From the NCBI GenBank assembly GCA_002104985.1, contig MCGO01000045.1, forward strand, positions 186,001 through 250,000: a DNA stretch of 64,000 bases, given 5' to 3'. The DNA is from Rhizoclosmatium globosum. Its lineage: Eukaryota; Chytridiomycota; Chytridiomycetes; Chytridiales; Chytriomycetaceae. The position numbers and the translations under genes are program-made. Below the pieces are notes generated by a model, which was not told where the DNA came from, did not search any database, and was given only the letters and a program-made list of their open reading frames with translations. Positions 12,101-23,950 of this stretch are shown piece after piece. Each line of letters opens with the position of its first letter. Position 1 is the first letter of the stretch.

Positions 12101-12338
12101 CAGGCGCTACAAACTTGGTGCTCAAGCGATGGAGGGCGTGTCTGCTATGGCTGCCAAGTTTGTAACCACCAAGGAAAGCAAGGAGGAAGTTATTGCGAGT
12201 GTGGAAGAGAAGGCGCAGGAGCACCGAAAGGCTTCTGGGTCTGTTGAACTGATTTCTGGAGGAGAGGAGAAGAAGAAGGAGGCATGGGATAAGACTTGGG
12301 ATAAATATGCGTCTAGACTTTCAACTGCAAAGAAGTGA
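9156..12338 (+). CDS. Large F-box-like protein of unknown function
   Basis: Multi-segment gene. Exon 1 encodes an F-box-like helix set (STSELWTIVV...LDGRDLYQLSLVCHGAF), consistent with SCF ubiquitin-ligase adaptors; a GTGAGT donor follows at about 9358. The remaining protein is largely alpha-helical with a Ser/Ala-rich linker around 10330-10410, and it ends in a Lys/Glu-rich tail (stop 12336-12338). I recognise no domain after the F-box. Continuity between 9640 and 12140 needs several one-base shifts (near 9640, 10840, 10985, 11575 and 12140), each joining coding-like segments with no sensible start of their own. One gene of about 950 residues is therefore inferred, though two adjacent genes cannot be excluded. 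Only about 90 bp separates its stop from the Dicer start. Confidence 0.45.
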
Positions 12339-12430
12339 GGGCGGACTATAGTTCTTGGTTCTACTTTTTCTATCTATATTTGTTTCTATATTCTATATTA
12401 TTGTTCTACATTATCCTTTCTTCCTCAAAA

Positions 12431-15400
12431 ATGGATCAGTTGAGTTCAGAAGAACTCAACGACCTCCCTCTTCGCGACGACAAGCCCCGAGAGTATCAGC
12501 GCTTCATCTTTGACATTGCAAAGGTGGTTTGAAAGCTGAATACAAGTCCACAGAGGTTTCTTATCTGAATACACCAGAAATCCAATACGATTGTCGTGCT
12601 TCCAACTGGAACTGGAAAGACGCTCATCAGTTTGCTCCTCATCAAACACGTCAACGAACGCGATGCGAATAGTCTCGTGGTAGAGTAGTCGATTGGCCTT
12701 ATTGTGGGACTAATCTGTATAGGGACACTTGACAGAAAAAGGTCCCTGTCTTCTTGGCCCCGCAAGCGACGCTGGCGTTGCAACAAACAAACTACTTGAA
12801 ATCAAACTGTGACTTTGAAGTCAAGTGTTATCATGGCGAGTTGGGTTGTGAAAGGGTTTGTCTTTAGCTGTCCTTCAATCCCCTTTCTCATTTATGATAA
12901 CCAAAGTGGACGGATCGTACATGGAAGAAAGAGCTGCAGCTGAATGGCTGTCTTGTTATGACGCCTGCTATATTTGAGACTGTATTACGACGTGGGTACT
13001 TGTCGATGAAGAATGTGAGTGACCTACGATTCTATCAACACACATCGGCTGTTAATTGATTCAACTATTTTGAAGGTGAATTTAATTGTTTTCGATGAAT
13101 GCCACAACGCGAGGAAAAACTCAATCTATAACCAAATCATGGCGTTGCATTATCATCCATGCCCTGACGAGGAGCGGCCTCTTGTGTTTGGCATGACTGC
13201 GAGTCCAATGAGTGGAAATGGGGATAATATCGAACAAGCCATTAAGTTAAAACACACTATCATCACTCTTCTTCTTGTTCTAACGCGTTACTCTCTAGAC
13301 AACTCGAAACAAACCTCTACTCAAAAGCAATCACTCCCGACTCTCATTCAGACCTCCGTCATTACACAGTCGCGCCCACAAAGCAAATTGTTCCTTACCC
13401 TCCTCCAACCTCCTCCAAACCCCTATCCTTTTACACCTATATTCCCTCGGCATCACCCAGCATTCCCACCTCCGCTCCCTGTGCTTTGACGCGGAGACCA
13501 TCTGTCAAGACGTCGGGGGTGGGTTGCAGACGTATTCCTGCGAGAGGCGTTCAAAGAACTGTGGCATAGTTTTTGGGAGGGTGGAAGAATCAAGAAACGG
13601 AGGAAAGAAAAGGTGAAGAAGTTGATTCGAGAGGATCGCGATTTGGTTAGTGGGATGGTGTTGGATGTTGGGGAAGTTGTGACGAGGATGAGAGTGTTGG
13701 TGTTGACGCGACAGATAATGGAGGAATTTTGTCTTCACCGTCAAGGAGGACTCGGTCTGATGAGGATGGAGTCTTGTATGGCGGTGGGTTAATGGATTGG
13801 GATACTCAATTTTCTGTGGATGAACAGGAAGCTGTTGAAGAGGCGCGTTTGAAGGAATTTATCAAAGTTGTGTGTGAATACTTGGATGAGAGGTGGCATG
13901 ATTCTGGGGATCAAGACAGCCAAGATCCTACATTCCCTTCGAATGTTGTCAAGTCGTTTTCCTTTGCAGCAAAGAAATCAATCCTCCCTGAATCGCTGGT
14001 TAAATCATTGTCTCCGAAATTATTGACGTTGGTTTCGCTACTTGAACAACACTGTGCTGACGTGGGAAAGGACTCATTTTGTGGAATTGTTTTCACAGAG
14101 AAGCGTTGCAGTGCTGTGATGCTGGGCTACCTTCTTCCTCGCCATCCTTCGTTGCGAAATATTCTCAAAGTGGAGGGACTGGTTGGACATGGTTCATCAG
14201 ACGGAACTATTGCCTCAAGTTCAGCGGTTTCTTTCAGTATGGATATTGCTGCACAAAAAAAAGTCGTCAAGAAGTTTAGGGAAGGTGGATTGAATTTGTT
14301 GGTTGCGACGAAGGTGGTTTTAAACTCTGTATATGCTGTTTCTAATTTTATGTTAACAGGTCGCTGAAGAAGGAATCGATATACAGCCTTGTAACTTAGT
14401 CGTCCGTTTTGATATGGTTCAGACAGTGATTTCGAATATTCAGTCGCGTGGTCGAGCAAGGCAGAAGGATTCAAAGTATATCGTGATGGTCAACGAAAAT
14501 GATTATGATTCAATGAATCGGATACATAAGCTCGAACAGACGGAGGCGGAAATGAATACGTTGTTGTTGGGAAAAATGAAGCAAGAAGAACAGATGATGG
14601 AGGAGACTTACCTCAAGGATAAGCATGATATTGAGCTTTCAAATGATACTGTGTATGAGACTGCAACAGGATCCAAAATGACGACATTCAATTCAATTCA
14701 AGGTAACGTCATCAATTAAGAATTGGTCTCATCAAATATTGCAGCAATACATCACTACTGTTCCATGCTTCCGCAGGATTCCTTTGCCCAACTCCGTCCA
14801 CTTTTTACGACGGGTCCAACGCTTGTCCCAAGTAACATCACACTGTCTCACAAAACGGCATGGATTTCATCACTTCAACTACCACTGAATACACCACCAT
14901 CATGTCGCTTCATATCAGGAAACCTTGTACTACATATGCCGAAGCAAAAAGGAACGTGCGTTAGAAGCCATCAAAGCCCTTCACAGGTTGGAGTCTTCAA
15001 CGACCGCTTGAAGTTGAGCATGTACGACATTGGTCCAACAACAGATGAAGCGGATTACGTTTTGGCCGCCCAAGCTGCGTTTGGAATCAAGAAACTCAAC
15101 TGCGAAGGGAAGATTGGAAATTACGATGTGATGATTCCGGAAATATTTGATGTAGCGTTTCCTCAAATTCCTCTATCACCTGCCAAAGAAAGTGCAATTA
15201 CTCTGATTGACGATGGGGACGATGAAGATTCTAATATGAATATGAGCAAGAAATCAGCCGCAAAAGTTGGAAGCGATCGGAAGTACCCATTGTAACCGAT
15301 GGGTATATAGTACTATTCAAAGTATTTGAAGAAGATTCTCAGTCTGGACGTGTCTTGGATCTGGCTGTAATGCTTCCATTTGCTGTTCCGGATGAAGCGA

Positions 15401-17822
15401 TTAGTGGAAATCATTCTCTCGTAATTGACAAGAAGCAACAAAAAGTACTCATATTCGCGAGTCAAGTTCCTATCAAGGTGGATGCTGCTCGGAATGATTT
15501 AATTCAAAAATTCACGACTACTATATTTTACAATGCCTTGCTACGTACTCTTAAGCCACCTCGAATGACGAGAATGATTATTTAATGCCAATCGTACCGT
15601 TGATGGATGGAGATTCAGCATCCAAGTCGCTTCACGATTTAACTGCGTTGGAAAGTTTGATTGATTGGGCGACACTTCAAAGATGCGCCGAAAGCTCATA
15701 TGCTGTGGAGCAACAACTGGGTAAAACTAAGGGTGTAGTTCAGGATGAGACTGTACACGATTTCGTTAAGATCTTTGGGGAAATTGGCGACGAGCTTGTC
15801 GTAGTGGATCGCAAGTACTACAATCGTCGATACCAAATCGTAGACATCTTGAAAGATCGAACTCCTTGGAATCAACGAGAAAAGAAAATGGTTCTTGCAG
15901 AGTTCTACAAGAAACGCTTATTTGTCAGGGAGAGAATAGCTGAAGATCAACCAGTCCTTGTTGCAAGACACTTACCGAATATGTATCAAACTGGAACAAC
16001 CGAAATCAGCAAAGATGATACCAACCAAGCACATTTGATTCCCCAATTTTGCACACCTTTTCCGATTCGAACTTCACTTCTCACAAAGTCAGCTCTTCAT
16101 CTTCCAATGCTTGTCGAATATCTCTATCACCGCTTAACAACCCTTGACATTCAAAGAAAACTGGGAATGCTACATATAGTACCACCCATATTGTTCCAAA
16201 CAGCCTTTATTTCCTCTGCAACTCATTTTCTCGGACGCAGCTATGAACGACTTGAATTCCTTGGTGACGCTTACCTCAAAATGCATCTTACCGTTCACTT
16301 GTTTGTCAACAACCCACTCCGCGACGAAGGGTGGCTAACGAGATCGCGAACCGCCTTAGAACGAAACTCAAATCTGATGTCAGCAAGTTTGGCAAATAGA
16401 CTTCCAGGCGCATTGCTTTCCAATTCAATGTCGAGAAAAACGTGGGCTCCTCCACAGCGATTCCCACAATTCGTTAAAGTTTCTGACAAGGGACAGCGGA
16501 CATTGTCGAAGCTGTTCTTGGATCTTGCATTGAAGGTTTCGGTATTGAAGGTGGTGGAATTGCATTGAATAGGTTCTTTGGAAAAACGTACTCTACGAAG
16601 TTGGCTGATTATAATGTGAAGATGCCGTATTCACTCCATAGCGCTTTGATGGCGTTGGATATGGCTGATGAGGAAGTCGTGAATAGTGTTCATGTCTTGA
16701 TTGCCCGGCTTCAAGAAAAGTTGGGATACAGGTTCAAAAATCCATTGGTTGCAGTTGAAGCTGTGACTCATACCTCTGCTCTTGGTGTTTATGATCAGTT
16801 GACGAGTTGTTTTCAGAGACTGGAGCTTTTGGGTGGGTTGTTGTTAGTCCTCTTCGTGTTTTAAATACATTGGGACAGGTGACGCGATTCTCGGCTTTGT
16901 CGTCGCGAATGAGCTATATTTATGCCCGAACTCTTTAATCCGGGACAGCTATCAACTTTGAAAGATGAATTAGTGTCAAATCAGTATCTTGCTGTGTGTG
17001 CGTACAGAATCGGCTTGCCGGGGGTCATCAAGCAGGCAAGCTCTGTTCTTGCCCAAGATATTGCTGAATTTGGTGCTCAACTTGAAGAGGCGCGTCAGAC
17101 GTCGGTGGAAGGAGAATTCTTTTGGAACTCGTTACCCCATGCCCCCAAAACTGTGAGCGACGTGTTAGAAGCCCTTATTGGTGCTGTTTTTGTGGATTCG
17201 GGTTGTGACTTTGAAGTGACCAAGGATCTTATTGAACGACTGGTGATACATGATTGGTGGGATTTCTTTACCCATGCTGGAGCATCGATTACTGGCGTTT
17301 CTAATCCTACGCGTGAAATGGCTGCTTATGCAGAAAGATGTGATTGTGATGCCTTTTTTATTCGGTAAGAGGTCGTGTCCGAGTACTCACTTTTTCTAAT
17401 CCGAGTTATGAAGAATGTCGGAAATCGCGGGCGAAGGTCTTAACACTTGTTCCATTGAGAAACACAAGGTCATTATCGCTGCAGCTACTGCTTCCAGTAA
17501 AAAGCTTGCGAGGAGAATGGCAGTTGTCCAAGCTATGCCAAAGTTGAAAGAATTCGCAGAGAAAGGGGATCCAAACTGCAACTGCTCAATGCTCCGTAAT
17601 CAGGGATTGAGTACTATTGTCTTGGACACATTTTCAGCGAAGGATCTCTCATCAGACCCAAACCTATCATCGGCTTTGGAAATCGCGAATTCTAAAATCG
17701 CTTCAAACGATGAGCGAGTGAGAGAAATTGGAATGATTGCGACCGCAAGTGAAGAGCTCGTTTTGTCTGAGAGCGACAAAGATGCTGATGAGGAAGACGA
17801 TGAAGATGTTGTTATTTTGTAA
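12431..17822 (+). CDS. Dicer-like ribonuclease III
   Basis: Dicer cuts double-stranded RNA into small RNAs for RNA interference. In order: helicase motif I LPTGTGKT (exon 2), motif II DECHNARKN, motif VI QSRGRAR, a dimerisation (DUF283) domain around 14740-15060, a platform/PAZ-like stretch (RRYQIVDILKDRTPWN), RNase IIIa with ERLEFLGDAYLK, RNase IIIb with FQRLELLG spliced to DAILGF and VSDVLEALIGAVF, and a C-terminal dsRNA-binding region ending in acidic residues. At least five short GT-AG introns are visible (donor at 12524, for example). At least six one-base frame breaks occur (near 13500-13720, 14947, 14990, 15280, 15565 and 16490). The break at 16490 cuts the RNase IIIa block: the next frame reads TADIVEAVLGS, as the family requires. 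The full domain set suggests a working gene misread by indels, but decay cannot be ruled out. Confidence 0.9.
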
Positions 17823-17924
17823 TGAACGAAGTTTCTTCAGAAGGCTTATGAAAGGCATGCCATGAAGAGCACCCCAGATTTTATTTACGAGCATTATTGC
17901 ATGAATTTTGGATGATGGAATACA

Positions 17925-18380
17925 TCATTTCAAACCTATCCCTTTTGTTCGTCTACGTTCGTTCCACTCTGTCCCGGACACACGTTCACGATATTTGTCG
18001 CCATACAATGCCCTACACTCTTCAACACTTCGATATCGTAAAATATCGTAGTGTGAGTTTTTTGTACACAGCTCATCTCTCAACGTATGCAACTGGTTCA
18101 CCATCATGGCTCTTTGAGGTCTAATGGACGAACAGTTACTCCATATTTCGCCCACTTGTCAGTAAAGGATACAAAATTATTTGGTAGCGTTAGAACTGTG
18201 GTTTTTGGACCAGCTCCTAGTGAAACGAGTACATCAGAGCCATACTGTCAATTCCTCTGGAGTCTCCAAGAATGAAGGAGTCGCCTTGTTCAATTGCAAC
18301 TTGGATCCTACTGGCGTAATATTGGGAAAAGTAGTCTGGGGTGGCGTCGAGGGTCCAGAAATGAATGCTGTTCTGGACAT
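17925..18380 (-). CDS. Small SLOG/DprA-like Rossmann-fold protein
   Basis: Protein of about 150 residues hidden by three frame shifts (near 18352, 18245 and 18115). From the ATG at 18380 the pieces read MSRTAFISGP, then DATPDYFSQYY, then GDSFILGDSRGID, then VSLGAGPKTTVLTLPNNF, and finally SHYDILRYRSVEECRALYG and RVSGTEWNERRR. The pattern 'SGP...FILGDxxGID' near the N-terminus followed by a strand-rich stretch resembles the nucleotide-binding SLOG (DprA/YspA-like) fold. The tail motif SxYDILRYRS...RVSGTExNxxRR looks like a signature of a conserved fungal family, as I recall it, without a known function. The gene converges on Dicer (stops 103 bp apart). The enzymatic role is unknown; the fold is inferred from pattern only. 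Confidence 0.5.
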
Positions 18381-18683
18381 TTTAGTGGACTGTTTCGTTC
18401 TGTAACTTCACCACAACACCAAATGAATCAAGATAAAACTAAATTTGACACTTATTTCAGTTTTCGATTAGAAAGGCATCTCCTGACCATTGTTATAAGT
18501 ATTTTAAAAGTTATGTATGAGATAATGACGTATTTGTGACATCCCCCAGAATCAAAACGTATTTCGCACAGAATCATGCTATGAGTTAATTTGGATAATA
18601 AAATTAGTCCAAAGATTATCTGAGTTACTTTGTTCATTTTGTTCCAAGTCTTCTGGAAAAACACGTGGTCTCGTGTCAAGATT
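18381..18683. promoter_or_regulatory. Divergent promoter region
   Basis: Spacer of 303 bp between the divergent SLOG-like gene and the ABC1/ADCK gene. It is AT-rich and must contain both promoters. No specific motif could be assigned. Confidence 0.4.
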
Positions 18684-20798
18684 ATGTTCCGCTTCACATC
18701 AACACAATGCTTGCAGCGACGCTGTAATCTTCGAACCAATTTCTCTAGCACCGTGACAGGCTCAAAACCATCCATTGATCCTCGGTTCAGAAGGCAGTTT
18801 CCCAAACTGAAGAAACCGACAAGGTGCGGAAGAACTGCGTACGATTAGATGCTTACACCTAGAAAGGAGAACCATATCAATCGGAGCGTTGGTATTTACA
18901 GCTTCCGCGGGTGCTCTTGGCTTCGTGTATCATGAACAAGTTGAATGGGGATTGACAGCGTTTACAAGAGGAAGTCGTATCCTGATGACAAGTGTTCTAA
19001 TTGGAATTGATTATAAATGGTCGCTTAGGAAGAGCGTCACAGTAAGTGTTTATCATTCTGGTGGGATTGTTAGTAATCGTTTTTTAGAATGACCTCAACT
19101 CGAAAGATTCCGTTGATGGAGGAGAGAGAGTGGATGAACTGTGGAGTCAAGTCCACAAAAGATCAGCTGAACGAATGTTGCATGTATTCCAAACAAATGG
19201 CGGTGTGTACATCAAGCTTGGTCAGCATTTGAATGCCCTCGTCTATCTGCTGGTATGTGAGAGCTAATTTGAATAATTTTTAACTGTGGAATAGCCATTC
19301 GAGTACACTGATACCTTCAAAGTACTTCAAGATCACTGTCCTCCAACCTCAATGAAGGACCTTCGCCCTATGATCAAGGAGGAAACTGGAAGAGAACTTG
19401 AGGACTTGTTTGATGACTTTAACGTTGAGCCAATTGGAGTCGCATCGTTGGGTAATACAACCCTTGTATTACAAAATGCTTACTTTGAGTTCAGCGCAAG
19501 TCCACAAGGCACCCTCAAAACAACACAAACTCCTGTTGCTGTAAAACTTCAACACCCGCATCTCGATCATCATGCCGCTGTTGACACGGCTTTATGTGGC
19601 TGGGTGTAAGACTCACAAAACGCATTTTCCCCGAATTTGAACTGGCTTGGCTTGCCGATGAAATGGCCGTGTCACTCCCTCAAGAACTAGATTTTGGTAT
19701 GGAAGCTGCGAATTTGGCCACAGTTCGTCGCAACTTTCATGGAGACCGTGTCTTCTTCGTCCCGAAAGTACACTGGAGCACACGACGCATTCTCGTCGAA
19801 GAATTTGTTGAAGGAATCAAGGTGGACAATTTAGATGGCCTCAAAAATGCAAATGTTGATCCATTAGATGTCTCCGAAGTGTTGAGCCGAGTGTTCTCAA
19901 AAATGCTGTTTTGGGATGGTTTTGTTCACTGCGATCCTCATCCTGGAAATTTGATTGTACGTCCTCGTGTCAAACCGTGGTATCATATTCCTTGGTTCTC
20001 AAAGCTTATTGGAATGAATCCATACAACTTCGAACTCGTTTGCTGGACCATGGATTATATCGCTCGCTCTCACATAACTTGAGACTTGACTTCTGTCATT
20101 TGTGGACTTCTCTGATTCGTTTTGATGAGAAAGCTATCAAAAAGTATGCGACACGTATTTTCGCCACACCCTCACAAAATCATCCCGGCGATGGAGGAAG
20201 TGACTTGATGGAGCGACTTGCCGGTATTGATAAAGCGATTGATCCTCACAGACTTTTTGCATCAATGTTGACTGGTCGTCCTTGGCATGTCATTTCAGCA
20301 TCACAAAAAGACGCCGATGAAGTTGGCGAAAAAGTAACGACGCAAACCGTGCCCACTATTCCTGTCGACATCACGTGTGGGTCTTCAGGTGGCTTGGTCT
20401 CGTTTCGATCAAACGACGAAAAGTCTACAATCAAGCACAAATTCTCAAAGCGCAAGTTTCTTAGCGCATTGACCAAAATCATGGCTGTGCTTCCCAGGGA
20501 AGTGTTGTTGATTATCAAAACGAATGACATTTTGCGAAGTGTTGATCGCCAACTTGGTGTTGCGGGCGGAGGGTTTATGGGTGGTGAGCGAGAAGAATGT
20601 CAAATCGATGAAGAAAGAAAAGAAGTAGTTGGAAACAGAATGGTTCGGCGTTTTGGTTGGATGGTTTATTATTGTTCAGTCGCGATCCGGAATGAGAGAA
20701 TGAAAGAGGCCCAATCAATACGAGCAATTGGTGAAGCTTGGGCTGATTCATTGGGTATCTTAATGCGCCTAGTTGTTTTAGAGCTCTTTATGAAATAA
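18684..20798 (+). CDS. ABC1/ADCK (UbiB) kinase-like protein, MCP2/ADCK1 type
   Basis: Atypical kinase-fold protein of the UbiB/ABC1 family, whose mitochondrial members act in coenzyme Q and lipid homeostasis. The N-terminus is Arg/Ser-rich, like a mitochondrial presequence, followed by a hydrophobic segment. The family KxGQ motif is present (GGVYIKLGQHLNAL), then PFEYTDTFKVLQD, VAVKLQHP, QELDFGMEAAN, FVHCDPHPGNL and LDHGLYR. A 44-nt intron hides the ASLAQVHKA block (reading through gives a spurious protein). Frame shifts near 19510, 19592 and 20040 each restore a conserved block; the last one restores LLDHG, the metal-binding aspartate region. The early part, with ISIGALVFTASAGALGF, suits the ADCK1/MCP2 branch. 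The branch call is moderate; the family call is strong. Confidence 0.85.
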
Positions 20799-20869
20799 AA
20801 TAACAGAAACGAACAAGGCTACCTTTATCTAATCTTAAAATGGGTAAACAAAAACGAATATGAACAGAA

Positions 20870-22279
20870 TCACTTGGATTCCTGTTCTTGAATCAACTTT
20901 GCAACTTCCGCCTCACAATCAAACAAAGTGTATAAAGTAAAGAGCCCGGCATTGTTCAATGCGGCAACACCACGGAAAATGAAGTGGTTCAAGGATCCTC
21001 CGAAAATTGGAGAAGCCGCCATACCTTTGACACGAAGGTTGCGTGCTTGATTAGCAGCTGCGGTTCCGCGTTCAACTCTGATCTTGGAATACAAGTCCAG
21101 GCTTTGTCCATATTTTGATCAATTGGGATAGTGACGCATAATAGCAAGCAGCGTTCCAACGTCTTCAAGGCCAGTAAGCAAACCAATACCGGCGTTGGGG
21201 ACCATTCCATGTGCAGCGTCACCAATAAGAATGACACGATTTTTACGATAGGTCTCCAAATCTGGCAAATCGTAAATACTTGCCGCGGAAATACGGAACG
21301 AATTGCGCATCATCTTTTCGATGTAATCTGGAACCCCCCATTCATGCAACAAATCTGCCAAACGTCCTGCCTCTTTTGGCAAATCGGAGACTGGGCGGTA
21401 TGATTGATCTTCAACTTCTGGGTCATCAAAGGTACTGACGCGAACCGCAGCAGTGTCCTCCGAAGCTTGGAAAATTGCAAGGAAGCGCTTGTTGTCGCGG
21501 TCAACGTAGAAAGACGCCTTGTCGGCTTCCTTGATGGTAATGTTGTGCTCCTTGATGTTCACTACGCCAATGTGACCCATTTCGCCAGTAAATTTAGCGA
21601 CCAAATTGTCTCCAAAAACTTTTCGACGAGTGGCAGAGTGAATACCGTCGGCTCCAATGAGTAGATCTGCTGTAGCTTCAGTTCCATCAACAAACGTGAC
21701 GGTAACTGAATCGCTATTTTGCTTGATATCCAACAGTTTCTTGTTGATGAGAGTTTTAATTCCAACTCTGTGGCAAGCGCGCATCAAGATGTTGTGAAGC
21801 TAAGTTGAGGATGATAAGGGTTCATTCGTAGTCAACGATACAAGTTCAAACCACTTACAGTAGAGCGAAGGATTTGCAATGGAGTCTGCAGCTTTGGATC
21901 GGTCTCTCCGGCTTTTTTGTTGGAAGTACGTGCATCCGCGACTATTTGAGACGATCCATTGATTTTGGAAAAGGAAAGGTATGGATGAGGTTGCCCCTTC
22001 TCAATACATTCATCGAGGAGTCCAAGGGTTTTCAAAACACGGAGACCTCCAGCTTGGATTGAAACACAGCCTGATAATTAAATCAGGTAAGAGGGAGCAG
22101 AAAGCGAAGTGAAGATGATGGTCACCTCCAGAAGCCCCAAACTCAATAGCTCTTCCATCCATCACAGCTTCGACTGGGTTCACCTGATCATACAATGTGC
22201 ACTTGATACCAACTTGGTGGAATGCAAGTGCCGTGGCAGCTCCAACGAGACCACTACCGACGATGATAACAGTTGGCAT
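20870..22279 (-). CDS. FAD-dependent monooxygenase A
   Basis: Flavoprotein hydroxylase of the FAD_binding_3 (UbiH/salicylate hydroxylase-like) superfamily, which uses NAD(P)H and O2. The N-terminal GxGxxG reads VGSGLVGAATAL; the DG motif region reads LLIGADGIHSATRR; the second FAD motif is ILIGDAAHGMVPNAGIGLL. Two introns interrupt it after the FGASGG block and after LQILRST, positions shared with the copies at 54.9 and 62.9 kb. Frame shifts near 21110 split the C-terminal RGTAAANQAR region from the core. Four sizeable copies occur in the window, so this is a locally expanded family. The substrate is unknown; the C-terminal hydrophobic stretch after the RGTAAANQAR block could be membrane-associated. 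Confidence 0.85.
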
Positions 22280-22354
22280 ATCGACAAATTGGTTGGTGAT
22301 TTTTGTGGGGCTGGTTCCCCAAAAACAGATGTATTTGTGCGAGAAAAAAACAAA

Positions 22355-22980
22355 CTAAAGAGGGTACGCTGGCAATCCAAACTCTTCTGGCATAAAGTCT
22401 TCAAAGGAGGGAAGCACTTTGGCTACTTTACGTAACAACTTAAAATCTTCTTCCACCAAGCTCAAATCTGGAACTAGAATCACGCGCATTCCCGCAAATA
22501 CACCAGCCCAAGCTCCAAGTACAGTATCTTCAAACACGAGAATGTTGTGGTTTCCAGTCGATTTGCTAACTTTGGCACCCAACGATTCGGCGGCCGCAAG
22601 GAAAATATCAGGAACTGGTTTATCATGCTATCGATACAGCAATCAATCACAACCACGTGTTTGTTATGCGCTTATATACCTTAATGTTGGAATCATCGCC
22701 ACAAGTGATACTATCAAACTGTTTGAAAAACTCTTTGTTGTTACGCGACTTTTCTTCAAACTCTTTGCGTGGCATCGGAGTGGCAACTCCAATCGGCACA
22801 TTATGTTCTTTCAGGTGCTGAATAAGTCTCTTGACTCCACGATGAGGTTGAGCTGGGCTGTTTGTCATCAGTTGTGTTCAGTTTGTCGTTGATTTCATCG
22901 GCGGTCAAGGCAACCTCCGTGTAAACTCGTTCCCTGGACTGGAGAATGCCGTCCATGTTGAATAGAATATGGGTGGTCAT
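22355..22980 (-). pseudogene. Decayed HAD phosphatase copy lacking nucleophile and cap
   Basis: Tandem paralogue of the HAD phosphatase next door. Motif I reads FNMDGIL instead of FDMDGLL: the nucleophilic first aspartate is Asn. After VYTEV the sequence jumps to a short Thr/Asp/Lys-rich stretch, and the whole cap region of about 60 residues (present in the neighbour from ILTRYGKKF to AKPLPG) is missing. A frame shift follows before RGVKRLIQHLKEHNVPIGVAT. The C-terminal part, with KPVPDIFLAAAESLG and ILVFEDTVLG, is well preserved, including an intron after NIK at the same place as in the neighbour. It is either a pseudogene or a catalytically dead truncated protein. Confidence 0.75.
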
Positions 22981-23058
22981 TTTGGATAATGTTTCTGTCA
23001 AAGATTTGCAAACAAACACGTGTTTTTGGGAGACGAAAAGAACGAAATAGTATAATAT

Positions 23059-23809
23059 TCAAGGAAATGGATAAGGTGGAAGTCCAAACTCCTCTGGCAG
23101 AAAGTCCTCCATACTGTGCAAGACTTTAGAAACTGATCGTAACAGCTTTTCCTCAATTTCCAGGTTTGGGTCTGGAATAAGAATTACTCGCATCCCCGCA
23201 TGAACTCCTGCCCATGCACCAAGAACAGAATCTTCGAAAACAAGACAATTTTGATTGCTGGTCGACTGGGTTGCCTTGACACCCAAAGACTCGGCTGCAG
23301 CAAGGAAAATATCAGGAGCTGGCTTTCCGTTCTTTAATAGAATTGTAGTTAAGACGATGTATTGGTTGATCGATATAATCTCTCGATACCTTGATGTGTG
23401 AATCATCCCCACAAGTGATAGAGTCGAATTGGGCAAAAAACTCCTGGTTATTGCTGGACTTTACATCAAACATCTTGCGGTGCGAAGAGGTTGCGACCGC
23501 AATAGGGACTCCAGATTCTTTCAGGTGTTGAACGAGTTTCTTGACACCAGGCAAGGGCTTTGCAAAGGGAAACCTGGCTTGCAGCTTCTCTCTCCTCTCT
23601 TTGATGTACTGGTCAACAGTAAGTGGGATTTTGTAGTGTTTGACGTAGATTTCTGCTGCATCCCGCTCCTTCGCTCCCATCATTTGAGCCTTGATGTCCC
23701 AGGTAAATTTCTTTCCGTAACGAGTAAGAATCTCATCGTTAACCTCAGTGTAGATTCGTTCCGTATCCAGCAGGAGTCCATCCATGTCGAAAAGGCAGTG
23801 GGTCGTCAT
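23059..23809 (-). CDS. HAD-superfamily phosphatase (pseudouridine-5'-phosphatase-like)
   Basis: Subfamily IA haloacid dehalogenase-type hydrolase, similar to HDHD1/PUDP (pseudouridine-5'-phosphatase). Motif I is LFDMDGLLLDTE with the nucleophile Asp; a helical cap follows (VNDEIL...ERDAAEIYVKHY). Motif II lies at VAVATSSHRK-like sequence, motif III Lys is in NGKPAPDIFLAAAESLG and motif IV acids are in LVFEDSVLGAWAG. One 59-nt intron (23390-23332) separates HIK from NGKPAP. Length of about 230 residues is normal for the family. The start at 23809 is chosen because motif I follows seven residues later. Unlike its neighbour at 22.4-23.0 kb it keeps all catalytic motifs. The exact substrate cannot be read from sequence. 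Confidence 0.85.
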
Positions 23810-23950
23810 TGTGTTGTGGTGCAGCAACTTGGAAGAACAAAGTAAAATAATGCAACTTTATTCGCCGTTGACAGAGCCAATAATCCCTCATCCCATTAGA
23901 AAGAACCAATAAACAAACGGCGAGATCCACAGAACATAAAAATCAAGAAA

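Noticed and set aside
12431..18380. Dicer and the SLOG-like gene as a joint RNA-defence operon
   Set aside because: They are conv ergent on opposite strands, and nothing in the sequence links them beyond adjacency.
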